Below, piece by piece: positions 44,088-54,825 of a stretch of DNA of 64,000 bases (its first letter is position 1; every line of letters starts with the position of its first letter). The stretch is taken from contig NZ_CP027657.1 of assembly GCF_003008615.1 (NCBI RefSeq), positions 5,652,001 through 5,716,000 on the forward strand, written 5' to 3'. The notes beneath the pieces were generated by a model. The model saw only the letters and a program-made list of their open reading frames with translations. It was not told where the DNA came from and ran no database searches. Both the position numbers and the translations under genes were made by a program. The stretch is from Pseudomonas mendocina. Lineage in GTDB: Bacteria; Pseudomonadota; Gammaproteobacteria; Pseudomonadales; Pseudomonadaceae.

Positions 44088-45059
44088 ATGAGCAACCCAA
44101 AGATAGACACTTCCGAAATCAAAAAATTTTTTAATATTCCAGAAAGAAATAAAGAGTCATGCACGCCTGGATTCACATGGGATAATGATTCGGACGACAT
44201 GCCGATGGTCACCATCCATGGCAGTAATGTCGAAGAGTTGTTTAAAGAGAGAAAAATCAATACACGCTTCTACAACTTTGCCTGGCTCCACCTCTTCTTC
44301 AATGAACACGCTAACTTCGACGAAGAGAATATTGGCTTTGCAGACTCCACCCTTGCTGATATTGGGAACTTCCTTAACGAAGAGTGCAACGCTCAGGAAG
44401 CAAAAGACCTTGCGCGCATGATCCGCGAAGACTTTCGCAGGCAGTACATTCCAACGGAAACTCTTAACTGGATATCTAGCGCCACTAGGGCTATCAAATG
44501 GTTCAAAGAAAAGATCATCACTATTGATCAAGATAACATACATCGGTTCATCAACCTTAACGGAATGCCCCTTATCCAAGCAATCATTGATCAATGGGGC
44601 GTACGTTCTTCTTTTAAAGTGGACTTTGTCAGTGAGCTTCGAAAGAGATGGGAGGCCAATATCAAATCTGACCATGCGCTGCGCTGGTTAGAAGAGAAAC
44701 CCTTTGCAAAAGAACGACGCGACCTGGCGTGGTATGAACTCTGTAAAAAATATGGAAGTAAGTTCAAAGCAAATAATGCACCTAAAACTCACCAAGATAT
44801 TCTTGAGATCTTTGACCAGCTTGCAGATGAAGGGATCTCTAAAAAGGAATTCATTCGGAGCTTGCAGCTTAAACAGTCCAAGCAGAAGAATGTCGATAAC
44901 GGCAGGAAGCCCAAAAACTTGGACATCCTTCTCAAAAATCATTCGAAGCTCAAAGAGTTGGCAACAATCTGGGAAGTCACTGAGCGCGAGGCTATGGATA
45001 GGCTGATCTCTGAAGCCTTTGAGGAGGAGTTCGGGAAAGGGCAACCTTCGGAAGGCTGA
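44088..45059 (+). CDS. Unknown 323-aa protein, AT-richer than its neighbours
   Basis: A 323-aa soluble, charged protein starting MSNPKIDTSEIKKFFNIPER, with AAGGA before the ATG. It is mostly helical; the last 80 residues are basic then acidic (KQSKQKNVDNGRKPKNLDI then EREAMDRLISEAFEEEFGKG). The Lys/Asn/Ile-rich composition and lower GC than flanking core genes suggest recent acquisition. No known domain is recognisable. A terminator follows 16 bp after the stop. Confidence 0.75.
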   Translation: MSNPKIDTSEIKKFFNIPERNKESCTPGFTWDNDSDDMPMVTIHGSNVEELFKERKINTRFYNFAWLHLFFNEHANFDEENIGFADSTLADIGNFLNEECNAQEAKDLARMIREDFRRQYIPTETLNWISSATRAIKWFKEKIITIDQDNIHRFINLNGMPLIQAIIDQWGVRSSFKVDFVSELRKRWEANIKSDHALRWLEEKPFAKERRDLAWYELCKKYGSKFKANNAPKTHQDILEIFDQLADEGISKKEFIRSLQLKQSKQKNVDNGRKPKNLDILLKNHSKLKELATIWEVTEREAMDRLISEAFEEEFGKGQPSEG

Positions 45060-45074
45060 GTACATAGCCCACGC

Positions 45075-45111
45075 ATAAAACAACACCGGCCCCGAGTCGG
45101 TGTTGTTTTAT
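45075..45111 (+). terminator. Rho-independent terminator after the 323-aa gene
   Basis: ATAAAACAACACCG pairs with CGGTGTTGTTTTAT around a short GC-rich loop. The A- and T-rich ends make it potentially bidirectional. Confidence 0.85.
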
Positions 45112-45590
45112 CTACCTGAAGAAGGGGCTTACACTATGAGCACAACCACAAACAACAAGCTAAAACAGATCAACCGCCGCCTCTAGAACAAGCACCATGA
45201 GCCTCCAAAAACGCACAGCAAGCCTTGGAGGCAAGATCGTCAGTCAGTTCATCTAGCACATGCATTCCTTAATACGCTGAGCAAATCGGTCATATCAGGG
45301 CCTAGCCCTTGAGAATAATGAACTGCGCACTACTATCCAATGAGTGGCAAGTTGATCCTCTCATCGCACCATTGCCCAGCACACCATATGCTGGGTGAGC
45401 TATGGCACCGCTCGCAAAGGAAACAGCTCAGGATGCAAGGACGATTGGGAGGTCAACCAACAAGATGCTGTGGTCTACGAACTCATGCGACCGCTGCTCT
45501 CAGTACCTTTACCCAAATAGATAGTTTGATATAGTCGGTATGCGGATGTGACACAGTAAAACTCCCCGGCCGTACGGCGCGGCTTGCTAT

Positions 45591-45646
45591 GGATGGCGAT
45601 GAGGGGTTCCCGGCTTCGGCCGGACCGGGAGCCCCCCCCACCATCC
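45591..45646 (+). promoter_or_regulatory. Long GC-rich hairpin just before the CoiA-like gene
   Basis: GGATGG pairs with CCATCC on the outside and GGGTTCCCGG with CCGGGAGCCC inside, around a CTTCGG-type apex. It ends 25 bases before the GTG start. It could be an RNA leader that controls expression or a mobile repeat. The function is unknown. Confidence 0.5.
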
Positions 45647-45671
45647 GCACCTTTCACATACGGGCAGCCCC

Positions 45672-46808
45672 GTGCTCCTGAGCAATACCATTTATTTGGA
45701 GAGTGCCTTGGGACTGCTTGCCTTCAGGGCTAACGGAACGAAAGTCGTATCTATCTACTTGAGCGACGATGAGTGGAAAGCCGAAGCCCTAGATAAGCAA
45801 CGTGACCTCTTCATGCCCGGCACCACGCTGCGAGCAGTCCCGAAGGTTTCAAAACTGGGGCATCGTTTCTTTTCGCACAAGCCTGGCGAGCGCCCAAACG
45901 GAGCCACTGGTTTGGAGAGCGAAGATCATATTGCCCTGAAAGTTCAGGCATTGTTAGCCGCAAAGGAAGCCGGATGGGATGCACAACCAGAGATAGCAGG
46001 TTCGGCCCCAGGCGATAAGCTCTATCGAGCAGATGTGATGTGCTTTCACCCCAACGGCAAAACCAAGGTAGCTATTGAGATACAGCGCTCAAGCCAGCGG
46101 GACGTTGATTATGAAGCCAGACAGAACGTCTATGAAACCGATGGTATCCGTGGCATCTGGATCGACGTATCAGCCAAAAAATACCGAAAGCACATCACCA
46201 ACCCAACGCGTGCGGTGCCGCGCTTCGAATGCAAGCAGCTTAGTCCTGGTGACTATGTAGTTTCGATAAACATGAAGGAAGTACCCTTTCCTGAATTCAT
46301 CCGAGGGGCACTGACGGGGAGACTGCGGTATATGGACTACACCTATCGCTCCAGACTCCAGTACTTTGACGTCCTCCAAGACACCTGCTGGCAATGTGAA
46401 AAGACGATCCGCGTGATCGAGTCTGAATACATCGAATCGCTATTCCAAGAAATGCCAGAAATGCTGCCAGCATTCAACCGTAAGACTTCAGCTCTAAGCC
46501 TGATGTGCAGGGTAAAGCTGATTACTTTCCGTTCTGGTAAGAAGTACCGGATGTGCTGCCCCCACTGCGGAATCGCTCAACGAGAGCCTCACCCGAGCCC
46601 TGAGTTCGAATATCCCTTTGCCATTGCACAAATTGCCATTAGCCGGAATAGCGATGGTCTGTATAGCCGCTTTTGGTCATGGCAGAGTCATCCAAAGCCA
46701 GAGCTAATCCCAGAGCCTGGCCAAATCTACCTGCTCGCTGGGTTTGAGGATGATGACAAGGAAAGGCTAGACGCACTGATTGCAGACCTAAACGGGTGTG
46801 CTTGGTAA
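45672..46808 (+). CDS. CoiA-like competence/nuclease family protein
   Basis: A 378-aa protein with a GTG start and no strong ribosome site. The core YRADVMCF then KVAIEIQRSSQ near residues 118-140 is the CoiA-type PD-(D/E)xK variant (D...ExQ). Before it, VQALLAAKEAGWDAQPEIAG is the conserved helix of the family. The C-terminal half has a zinc-ribbon-like set (CWQCEKTIRVI and CCPHCG). CoiA family proteins are needed for recombination in natural competence in some bacteria; island copies may cut DNA. Standing alone beside the tRNA, it could be a solitary defence gene. Confidence 0.8.
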   Translation: MLLSNTIYLESALGLLAFRANGTKVVSIYLSDDEWKAEALDKQRDLFMPGTTLRAVPKVSKLGHRFFSHKPGERPNGATGLESEDHIALKVQALLAAKEAGWDAQPEIAGSAPGDKLYRADVMCFHPNGKTKVAIEIQRSSQRDVDYEARQNVYETDGIRGIWIDVSAKKYRKHITNPTRAVPRFECKQLSPGDYVVSINMKEVPFPEFIRGALTGRLRYMDYTYRSRLQYFDVLQDTCWQCEKTIRVIESEYIESLFQEMPEMLPAFNRKTSALSLMCRVKLITFRSGKKYRMCCPHCGIAQREPHPSPEFEYPFAIAQIAISRNSDGLYSRFWSWQSHPKPELIPEPGQIYLLAGFEDDDKERLDALIADLNGCAW

Positions 46809-47106
46809 GGTCGCATGTTACTGGCTCATATCTGCGTAAACAGGGCCACGTAACGCCGCTTCGGAGAGCTATGCGAGGCTCCCGGTTTCGATCAGACTAA
46901 TTGTCGCGACCCAGGCGACAAACATCCTGCAAAATTTCCGCTCCCTGCTGCGTCAAACATTTTGCAAAAGCTCGCCAAATAACTCGTGACCTTACACAGA
47001 AGCCGTCGGTGGGGCAAAAAGTGGCGCAAAAATCGGACGCTCTCAAAAACCATCAGGCATAAAAAAATCCAGCCACCGCTAAGTGGCTGGATTTTCTAGG
47101 GTTTTT
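46809..47106. other. Island boundary stretch with inverted repeats
   Basis: About 300 bp between the CoiA-like gene and tRNA-Pro. It holds TTGTCGC/GCGACAA (46901-46921), TGCAAAAT/ATTTTGCA (46928-46966) and the terminator. The repeats next to the tRNA end could be recombinase arm sites, but no integrase is nearby. Confidence 0.5.
47061..47094 (-). terminator. tRNA-Pro rho-independent terminator
   Basis: AATCCAGCCAC and GTGGCTGGATT form an 11-bp stem with a 6-base loop. On the minus strand the stem is followed by a run of T (AAAAAAA on plus). Confidence 0.88.
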
Positions 47107-47183
47107 TGGTCGGGACGGAGTGATTCGAACACTCGACCCCTTGCACCCCATGCAAGTGCGCTACCGGGCTGCGCTACGCCCCG
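47107..47183 (-). tRNA. tRNA-Pro (anticodon GGG)
   Basis: The 77-nt minus-strand sequence begins CGGGGCGTAGCGCAGCCCGG, has the T-arm core GTTCGAATC and an encoded CCA at the 3' end. The loop between CTTGC and GCAAG is ATGGGGT, so the anticodon is GGG. The acceptor stem pairs with one G-U. The gene's 3' end faces the genomic island, making it the likely attachment site. Confidence 0.95.
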
Positions 47184-47258
47184 ACGATGCTTACGTGTGA
47201 CCGAAAGCGGGAGGAACTATACATTAAGCTTTTGAAATAAGGCAACTTTTTCTTAGTC

Positions 47259-47615
47259 TTACTTCTTCAGCACGTGCAAGACATCCTCAAGCTCGGCAAT
47301 CATCTGCTTGATCAGTTGACGATACTGGGTAGTGTCATCCTTGGCTTCATCACCAGAGAGGCGCTGGCGCGCGCCACCAATGGTGAAGCCTTGATCGTAC
47401 AGCAGTGCACGAATCTGCCGAATCATCAGCACATCCTGGCGCTGGTAGTAGCGGCGGTTACCTCGCCGCTTTACCGGATTCAGCTGCGGGAATTCCTGTT
47501 CCCAGTAACGTAGAACATGGGGCTTGACCGCACAGAGTTCGCTTACCTCACCAATGGTGAAGTAGCGTTTGCCGGGAATTGCCGGTAGTTCGTCGTTATG
47601 ACTTGGTTCCAGCAT
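47259..47615 (-). CDS. MerR-family regulator next to ihfA
   Basis: A 118-aa regulator with a MerR winged helix: [20 protein letters not shown], then [20 protein letters not shown] and [18 protein letters not shown]. It lacks an obvious metal-binding Cys set. It overlaps the ihfA end by 20 bases and is the last gene of the thrS-ihfA operon, as in other Pseudomonas. Its target is unknown. Confidence 0.9.
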   Translation of the reverse strand: MLEPSHNDELPAIPGKRYFTIGEVSELCAVKPHVLRYWEQEFPQLNPVKRRGNRRYYQRQDVLMIRQIRALLYDQGFTIGGARQRLSGDEAKDDTTQYRQLIKQMIAELEDVLHVLKK

Positions 47616-47898
47616 ATGCCTCGACCCTGGCTTTCAATTTTTGCCCTGGACGAAAAGTGACCACACGGCGAGCCGTGATTGGAATCTCTTCCCCTGTTTT
47701 CGGGTTACGGCCGGGTCGCTGGCGCTTGTCGCGCAAGTCGAAGTTGCCGAACCCGGACAGCTTGACCTGTTCGTTCAGCTCAAGAGCCTGGCGGATCTCT
47801 TCAAAAAACAGCTCCACCAGTTCCTTGGCTTCTCGTTTGTTCAGGCCGAGCTCTTCATACAGACGTTCCGCCATTTCAGCTTTCGTCAGAGCCCCCAT
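47596..47898 (-). CDS. ihfA: Integration host factor alpha subunit
   Basis: A 100-aa HU/IHF family protein: [58 protein letters not shown]. It bends DNA as a heterodimer with IhfB and serves recombination, transcription and replication. It starts three bases after the pheT stop, fixing the pheST-ihfA order. Confidence 0.98.
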   Translation of the reverse strand: MGALTKAEMAERLYEELGLNKREAKELVELFFEEIRQALELNEQVKLSGFGNFDLRDKRQRPGRNPKTGEEIPITARRVVTFRPGQKLKARVEAYAGTKS

Positions 47899-47901
47899 AC
47901 G

Positions 47902-50280
47902 CTACTTCCTTAACGTGGCGTTGAACCTTTGTTCGAGGCAGGTGAGGATATTTTGCGTAGTAGTACTCACCTCATCGTCATTAAGAGTGCGCGATGGATG
48001 TTGCCAGGTCAAGCCGACGGCAAGGCTTTTTCTAAGCGGATCAATACCTTTACCGTGATAGACGTCAAATAGCTTGAGGTCTGTCAGCCACTCCCCCGCC
48101 GTTTCACGGATTGCCGCCAGCACAACCTCGGCCGTCTGCTCGCGATCGACCAGCAGTGCCAGGTCGCGACGCACTTCAGGGAAACGCGATAGCTCGCTGA
48201 AAGCGGGCATACGACCGGCAGCGACTTCCGCCAACACCAACTCGAAGAGGAACACAGGCTGATCCAGCCCCAGGGTCTTGATCAGCTCCGGATGCAGAGC
48301 ACCGATGAAGCCGACCAGACGTCCTTCCCGCTCGATGCGAGCGGTCTGGCCCGGGTGCAAAGCAGGATGCTCGCCCGGCACGAAGCTGAATGCATCGGCC
48401 GCGCCGGCATAACCCAGCAGCGCCTCGACATCAGCCTTGAGATCATAGAAGTCGACATTCTCGCGGCTATTGGCCCAGCCTTCGGGCAGGCGGCTGCCGG
48501 TGATCACGCCGGCAAGCATGGCCTCCTGCTGCAAGCCAGCCAGCTGGCCAACGAAACGCAGGCCGCTCTCGAAGAGGCGTACGCGCGACTGCTGACGGTT
48601 GAGGTTGTGCTGCAGCGCCTTGACCAGGCCCGGCCACAGTGAGGATCGCATGGCTGCCATATCGGCAGAGATAGGGTTAGCCAGTTGCAGAGGCTCGACG
48701 CCTGGGGTGAACAGCTCGAACAGTTTGGGATCGATGAAACTGTAGGTGATCGCCTCCTGGTAGCCACGGGCGACCAGCAGGCGACGCAGCGCCGGCAGCT
48801 CGGCACGTGCCTCGGCCTTGGTCTGCGGTGCCAAGCGAGCCTGCGGGTAGCGCACCGGCAGGCGGTTGTAGCCGTAAAGACGACCCAGCTCTTCGATCAG
48901 ATCCACTTCCAGACTGATGTCGAAGCGATGGCTCGGCACCTTCACCAACCATTGACCTGCGCCTTGGACGGCAACACTCAGGCCCAACGCAGTAAGCAGA
49001 CGCTCGACTTCGGCGCCATCCATCTCCATACCCAACATCTGACTGATGCGCTCGGCACGCAAAATGATCGGCGCCACACTTGGTAGGTCAGCCTCACTGC
49101 TCGCCTCGATGATCGGGCCGGCTTCGCCGCCGACGATCTCCAGCAGCAGCGCAGTAGCACGCTCCATAGCATTGCGCGCCAGTTGCGAGTCCACACCGCG
49201 CTCGAAGCGGTGCGATGCATCGGTGTGCAAACCATAGGAGCGGGCCTTGCCAGCGACAGCGATGTTGTCGAAGAAAGCGCTTTCGAGGAACAGGTCGCGA
49301 GTCTTCTCGCTCACACCACTGTGCTCGCCACCCATCACACCCGCGATGGCCAGAGCACGGTCGTGATCAGCAATGACCAGTGTGTCAGCGCGTAGGCTGA
49401 CTTCCTGACCGTCGAGCAGCACCAGCTTCTCGCCCTCTTCCGCCATACGCACACGAATGCCGCCATTGATCTCGGCGAGGTCGAAGGCATGCATTGGCTG
49501 ACCCAGTTCGAGCATCACGTAGTTGGTGATGTCCACTGCCGCATCAATGCTACGGATGTCGGAACGACGCAGGCGCTCAACCATCCACAGCGGAGTCGGA
49601 CGAGACAGGTCTACGTTACGCACCACACGCCCGAGATAACGCGGGCAGGCCTTGGGTGCCAGCACCTCAACCGGACGCACTTCGTCGTGCGCAGGCGCGA
49701 TGGCATCAATGGCCACTGGCGAAACCGCAGCGCCGTAAATGGCACCGACTTCACGAGCCAGGCCAGCGAGCGATAGGCAGTCGCCGCGATTGGGGGTCAG
49801 GCCCAACTCGATACTGGCGTCGTCCAGTTGCAGGTAGGTGCGAATGTCGCTACCCACCGGCGCATCGACCGCCAACTCCATCAGGCCACTGTTGTCGTCG
49901 CTGATCTGCAGTTCGGAAGCCGAGCACAGCATGCCCTGGGACTCCACACCGCGCAGCTTAGCCTTCTTGATCTTGAAGTCGCCCGGCAACTCGGCACCGA
50001 TCATGGCGAACGGAATTTTGATACCGGCACGAGCATTGGGTGCACCGCAGACGACCTGGAAGGTCTCGGCGCCATTGCTCACCTGGCACACCCGCAGCTT
50101 GTCGGCGTCCGGGTGTTGTTCGGCGCTGAGGATCTCACCGACCACCACGCCACTGAAGACACCGGCAACAGGCTGCACTGCGTCAACCTCGAGGCCGACC
50201 ATGGACAGGCGCGCTACCAGATCTTCACGGGATACGTCGGGATTCACCCAGCTGCGCAACCACTGTTCACTGAATTTCAT
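47902..50280 (-). CDS. pheT: Phenylalanine-tRNA ligase beta subunit
   Basis: A 792-aa protein with the expected domain order: tRNA-binding EMAP-like N-terminus (VGEILSAEQHPDADKLRVC), B3/B4 editing region, B5, and a C-terminal ferredoxin-fold anticodon-binding domain (FPEVRRDLALLVDREQTAEV). It pairs with PheS to charge tRNA-Phe. It follows pheS by 45 bases in the same operon. Confidence 0.98.
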   Translation of the reverse strand: MKFSEQWLRSWVNPDVSREDLVARLSMVGLEVDAVQPVAGVFSGVVVGEILSAEQHPDADKLRVCQVSNGAETFQVVCGAPNARAGIKIPFAMIGAELPGDFKIKKAKLRGVESQGMLCSASELQISDDNSGLMELAVDAPVGSDIRTYLQLDDASIELGLTPNRGDCLSLAGLAREVGAIYGAAVSPVAIDAIAPAHDEVRPVEVLAPKACPRYLGRVVRNVDLSRPTPLWMVERLRRSDIRSIDAAVDITNYVMLELGQPMHAFDLAEINGGIRVRMAEEGEKLVLLDGQEVSLRADTLVIADHDRALAIAGVMGGEHSGVSEKTRDLFLESAFFDNIAVAGKARSYGLHTDASHRFERGVDSQLARNAMERATALLLEIVGGEAGPIIEASSEADLPSVAPIILRAERISQMLGMEMDGAEVERLLTALGLSVAVQGAGQWLVKVPSHRFDISLEVDLIEELGRLYGYNRLPVRYPQARLAPQTKAEARAELPALRRLLVARGYQEAITYSFIDPKLFELFTPGVEPLQLANPISADMAAMRSSLWPGLVKALQHNLNRQQSRVRLFESGLRFVGQLAGLQQEAMLAGVITGSRLPEGWANSRENVDFYDLKADVEALLGYAGAADAFSFVPGEHPALHPGQTARIEREGRLVGFIGALHPELIKTLGLDQPVFLFELVLAEVAAGRMPAFSELSRFPEVRRDLALLVDREQTAEVVLAAIRETAGEWLTDLKLFDVYHGKGIDPLRKSLAVGLTWQHPSRTLNDDEVSTTTQNILTCLEQRFNATLRK

Positions 50281-50325
50281 GTTGTCTGTTCTCCTTAAAC
50301 GAATTCGATCACGAGGGGGCAGTTG

Positions 50326-51342
<1,017 letters not shown>

Positions 51343-51365
51343 TTACAGACTCCAGATACGAAATA

Positions 51366-51393
51366 GGGGAAGAGCTGTTAAGGCTCTTCCCCT
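51366..51393 (-). terminator. Attenuator-like hairpin between rplT and pheS
   Basis: AGGGGAAGAGC and GCTCTTCCCCT form an 11-bp stem in the 96-bp gap before pheS. A second hairpin, CACCGGGC with GCCCGGTG, lies just after rplT. Together they could give an antiterminator/terminator pair that limits read-through into pheST. Confidence 0.6.
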
Positions 51394-51438
51394 ATCTTTG
51401 ACGTTGCCACCGGGCGAGCCCGGTGATTGTCGGGGGAC

Positions 51439-51795
51439 TTAAGCCAGAACGGCCTTGGCCTTCTCGACAATCGCAGCAAACGCCGCTTTTTCGTTCACTG
51501 CCAGATCAGCCAGAACCTTACGGTCGATTTCGATCGACGCTTTCTTCAGGCCAGCGATCAGACGGCTGTAGGACAGACCGTTGACGCGAGCACCAGCGTT
51601 GATACGAGCGATCCACAGAGCGCGGAACTGACGCTTGCGCTGACGACGGTCACGGTAGGCGTATTGGCCTGCCTTGATCACCGCCTGCTTGGCGACGCGG
51701 AACACGCGCGAACGCGCACCGTAGTAGCCCTTGGCGAGCTTCAGGATTTTTTTGTGACGAGCACGAGCGATAACGCCACGCTTAACACGAGCCAT
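51439..51795 (-). CDS. rplT: 50S ribosomal protein L20
   Basis: A 118-aa protein starting [20 protein letters not shown], with the typical [18 protein letters not shown] segment. It binds 23S rRNA early in assembly and often represses its own operon. It follows rpmI by 29 bases. Confidence 0.98.
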   Translation of the reverse strand: MARVKRGVIARARHKKILKLAKGYYGARSRVFRVAKQAVIKAGQYAYRDRRQRKRQFRALWIARINAGARVNGLSYSRLIAGLKKASIEIDRKVLADLAVNEKAAFAAIVEKAKAVLA

Positions 51796-51824
51796 GAGTA
51801 ATTACCTCTAAATATCTTGACCGA

Positions 51825-52019
51825 TTAACGAACGCGCAGCATGCGCTCGACTTTAGCTTTGTCCGACGGGCCGATCAGCGAGCTGCCACGCAGCTGGCGC
51901 TTACGCTTGGTGGACATTTTGGTCAGGATGTGGCTCTTGAAAGCGTGCTTGTGCTTGAAGCCTGTAGCAGTCTTCAGGAAGCGCTTTGCAGCACCGCTCT
52001 TGGTTTTCATTTTTGGCAT
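51825..52019 (-). CDS. rpmI: 50S ribosomal protein L35
   Basis: A 64-aa basic protein, [20 protein letters not shown], ending [11 protein letters not shown]. It lies between infC and rplT as usual. Confidence 0.98.
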   Translation of the reverse strand: MPKMKTKSGAAKRFLKTATGFKHKHAFKSHILTKMSTKRKRQLRGSSLIGPSDKAKVERMLRVR

Positions 52020-52079
52020 GTTTAGTACTCCGCATTCATTAACAACTGATAACCATCAGGCCTGCCAGTGCCCGGGAGG

Positions 52080-52625
52080 TTATTTACGCTTCTTGGGAGC
52101 GATGACCATCATCAGCTGGCGTCCTTCCAGCTTAGGATGCTGTTCTACGGTGCCGAGTTCGGCGAGGTCAGCTTCGACCCGCTTCAACAGCTCCATACCC
52201 AGCTCCTGGTGAGCCATCTCACGACCGCGGAATCGAAGCGATACCTTGGCCTTGTCCCCATCTTCAAGGAAACGTACCAGGTTGCGTAGTTTTACCTGGT
52301 AATCCCCTTCCTCCGTCCCTGGACGAAACTTGATTTCTTTAATCTGCTGCTGGTGCTGATTCTTCTTGGCGATAGCAGCCTGCTTTTTCTTTTCGAACAG
52401 GTGCTTGCCGTAGTCCATGATGCGGCAAACGGGTGGCAGCGCATCAGCAGAGATCTCTACCAGATCCAGCTTGGCTTCTTCAGCCACGCGCAATGCCTCA
52501 TCGATCGAAACAATACCAACCTGCTCGCCATCTGCGCCGATTAGGCGTACTTCACGAGCGGTGATGTTCTCGTTGATCGGCGCCTTAGGGGCGGCCCGCT
52601 TGTCCTGTCTCATTTCACGCTTAAT
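52080..52625 (-). CDS. infC: Translation initiation factor IF-3 (rare ATT start)
   Basis: About 181 aa. The first ATG of the frame is at 52613, but GGAG stands eight bases before an ATT at 52625 that adds IKRE ahead of [10 protein letters not shown], as expected for infC, which uses a rare start for self-regulation; an ATA two codons further is also possible. The body has [40 protein letters not shown] and [22 protein letters not shown]-3 checks initiator tRNA and prevents subunit joining. Confidence 0.92.
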   Translation of the reverse strand: MKREMRQDKRAAPKAPINENITAREVRLIGADGEQVGIVSIDEALRVAEEAKLDLVEISADALPPVCRIMDYGKHLFEKKKQAAIAKKNQHQQQIKEIKFRPGTEEGDYQVKLRNLVRFLEDGDKAKVSLRFRGREMAHQELGMELLKRVEADLAELGTVEQHPKLEGRQLMMVIAPKKRK

Positions 52626-52630
52626 AGTTA

Positions 52631-54553
52631 TTACTCCAAATCTTGGCGACCACGCCGGGAAACCGCTTGCTGCAACTGTGCGGCGAACTGCTCGATGGGC
52701 AGAGAGCCCAAATCGACGCCTTCACGGGTACGGACAGCAACGGATCGAGTCTCGACCTCCCGATCTCCAATAACCAAGAGATAGGGAACCTTGAGCAAGG
52801 TATGCTCGCGGATTTTAAAGCCGATCTTTTCGTTTCTCAAGTCAACCTTGGCACGAAAACCGCTTTGATTGAGAGTTTTCTCGACTTCACGGGCAAAATC
52901 GGCCTGTTTGTCGGTGATATTCATGATCACCGCCTGGGTTGGAGCAAGCCAAGCCGGGAAAGATCCAGCGTAGTGCTCGATCAGCATGCCAATGAAACGC
53001 TCGAAGGAACCAAGGATCGCGCGGTGCAACATGACCGGACGCTTGCGGTTGTTGTCTTCGGCTATATAGCTGGCATCCAGACGCTCAGGCAGGTTCGGAT
53101 CGTACTGCAGCGTACCGCACTGCCAGTTACGCCCCAGACAATCGCGCAGGGTGAACTCGATCTTCGGACCGTAGAAGGCGCCCTCGCCCGGCTGATATTC
53201 CCAGGCCAGGCCTGATTCATTCAGCGCCTCAGCCAGCGCCCCCTCGGCACGATCCCACAACTCGTCGGAACCCACGCGCTTGGCCGGGCGAGTCGAGAGC
53301 TTCATGGCGATATCGGTGAAACCGAAGTCCGAATAGACCTGCAGGGTCAGCTTGATAAAGTCGGCCGCTTCCTTCTTCACCTGCTCTTCGGTACAGAAGA
53401 TATGCGCATCGTCCTGCACGAAGCCACGCACACGCATGATGCCGTGCAGCGCGCCAGACGGCTCGTTACGGTGACAAGCACCGAACTCGGCCAGGCGCAG
53501 TGGCAGGTCGCGGTAGGACTTCAGACCCTGATTGAAGATCTGTACGTGGCACGGGCAGTTCATCGGCTTGACGGCGTAGTCGCGATTCTCCGAGGCCGTG
53601 GTGAACATGTTCTCGGCGTAGTTGGACCAGTGACCGGAGCGCTCCCACAGAATGCGATCGACCACCTGAGGCGTACGCACCTCCACATAGCCGTGCTCAC
53701 GCTGCACCTGGCGCATGTATTGCTCCAGCACCTGGTAGACAGTCCAGCCATTGGGGTGCCAGAAGACCATGCCCGGCGCTTCTTCCTGCAGATGGAACAG
53801 ATCCAGCTGCTTGCCAATGCGGCGGTGATCGCGCTTTTCGGCCTCTTCGATGCGCTGGATATAAGCAGCCAGCTGCTTCTTGTCAGCCCAAGCAGTGCCA
53901 TAAACCCGCTGCAGCTGCTCGTTTTTCGAGTCGCCGCGCCAGTAGGCGCCGGAAATACGGGTGAGTTTGAATGCCTTGAGGAAACGCGTGTTAGGCACGT
54001 GCGGGCCGCGACACATGTCGACGTACTCTTCATGGAAATACAGACCCATGGCCTGCTCATCCGGCATGTCGTCGATCAGGCGCAGCTTGTATTCCTCGCC
54101 ACGCGACTTGAACAGCTCAATGACCTCGGCACGCGGCGTCATCTTCTTGATGACGTCGTAATCCTTGTCGATCAGCTCGGCCATGCGCTTTTCGATGGCC
54201 GCCATGTCTTCCGGAGTGAAGGGGCGATCGATCGCAATGTCGTAATAGAAGCCTTCGTCAATGACCGGACCGATCACCATCTTGGCGTTCGGGTACAGCT
54301 GCTTGACCGCATGCCCAACCAGGTGAGCACAGGAGTGGCGGATGATCTCCAGCCCCTCTTCGTCTTTCGGCGTGATGATCTGCAAGGTGGCATCGGTATC
54401 GATCACGTCACAGGCATCGACCTGCTTGCCGTTTACCTTGCCAGCCAGGGTGGCCTTGGCCAGACCCGCACCAATGGATTGAGCGACCTCCAGCACGGAT
54501 ACCGGATGATCGAACGAACGTTGACTGCCGTCGGGAAGAGTAATGATGGGCAT
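52631..54553 (-). CDS. thrS: Threonine-tRNA ligase
   Basis: A 640-aa enzyme beginning [20 protein letters not shown], with GGAGG upstream of the ATG. The N-terminal TGS and editing domains ([20 protein letters not shown], HxxxH) are followed by the class II core ([20 protein letters not shown]) and a C-terminal anticodon-binding domain. It is the first gene of the thrS-infC-rpmI-rplT-pheST-ihfA run; the upstream ATG-less extension is noncoding. Confidence 0.98.
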   Translation of the reverse strand: MPIITLPDGSQRSFDHPVSVLEVAQSIGAGLAKATLAGKVNGKQVDACDVIDTDATLQIITPKDEEGLEIIRHSCAHLVGHAVKQLYPNAKMVIGPVIDEGFYYDIAIDRPFTPEDMAAIEKRMAELIDKDYDVIKKMTPRAEVIELFKSRGEEYKLRLIDDMPDEQAMGLYFHEEYVDMCRGPHVPNTRFLKAFKLTRISGAYWRGDSKNEQLQRVYGTAWADKKQLAAYIQRIEEAEKRDHRRIGKQLDLFHLQEEAPGMVFWHPNGWTVYQVLEQYMRQVQREHGYVEVRTPQVVDRILWERSGHWSNYAENMFTTASENRDYAVKPMNCPCHVQIFNQGLKSYRDLPLRLAEFGACHRNEPSGALHGIMRVRGFVQDDAHIFCTEEQVKKEAADFIKLTLQVYSDFGFTDIAMKLSTRPAKRVGSDELWDRAEGALAEALNESGLAWEYQPGEGAFYGPKIEFTLRDCLGRNWQCGTLQYDPNLPERLDASYIAEDNNRKRPVMLHRAILGSFERFIGMLIEHYAGSFPAWLAPTQAVIMNITDKQADFAREVEKTLNQSGFRAKVDLRNEKIGFKIREHTLLKVPYLLVIGDREVETRSVAVRTREGVDLGSLPIEQFAAQLQQAVSRRGRQDLE

Positions 54554-54787
54554 GGCGCCTCCTCTCCTAGTGGTGACCCCTACCAAAGGTCACGTGGGTT
54601 GGGATGAGCCAGGAAGCGATTCAGCGGTATACCCACCTAACGATGGCAGGAGCCCGAGGGCCAACGCGTCCGAACCAGAGTCACTGGAAGTAAAGAGTGC
54701 GGATGCTTTCAGAAAGCCTGAGCCCTGACAAGCGGCCGCACAAACAATCACGAAAAACCTGAAGCATCACCCGACAAAACCGGGCAA

Positions 54788-54820
54788 TAAAAAAGGGGTC
54801 GCTTAGCGACCCCTTTTTAT
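54788..54820 (-). terminator. tRNA-Val rho-independent terminator
   Basis: AAGGGGTCGC and GCGACCCCTT pair with a short TTA loop and A/T flanks, so it can act in both directions. Confidence 0.9.
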
Positions 54821-54825
54821 CGATT

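Larger units (their letters stand above)
45060..45671. other. Stretch upstream of the CoiA-like gene
   Basis: About 610 bp. Apart from the terminator and the hairpin at 45591-45646, it has a 16-codon frame at 45136 (MSTTTNNKLKQINRRL then stop) that looks like the start of a broken gene. No other gene is convincing. Confidence 0.4.
1..47106. mobile_element. Defence-rich genomic island at the tRNA-Pro 3' side (left end outside window)
   Basis: The stretch left of the tRNA-Pro 3' end carries almost only accessory genes: Zorya, a Shango-like pair, GmrSD, type III restriction-modification, a type VI effector cassette, AlpA, a YfjJ/Gp2-like gene, DUF932, YqaJ and RadC. The conserved ihfA-pheST-thrS block begins just right of the tRNA. 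Integration at tRNA 3' ends is a known habit of genomic islands. I saw no second copy of the tRNA-Pro 3' end and no integrase inside the window, so the other boundary is probably further left. Remnants of hsdS (17758-17853) and of a nuclease (40813-41034) show repeated gene turnover. That this is a single island, not several adjacent ones, is an inference. Confidence 0.65.

Noticed and set aside
53402..54607. 401-aa plus-strand frame opposite thrS
   Set aside because: Antisense to a conserved tRNA ligase, with no motif.
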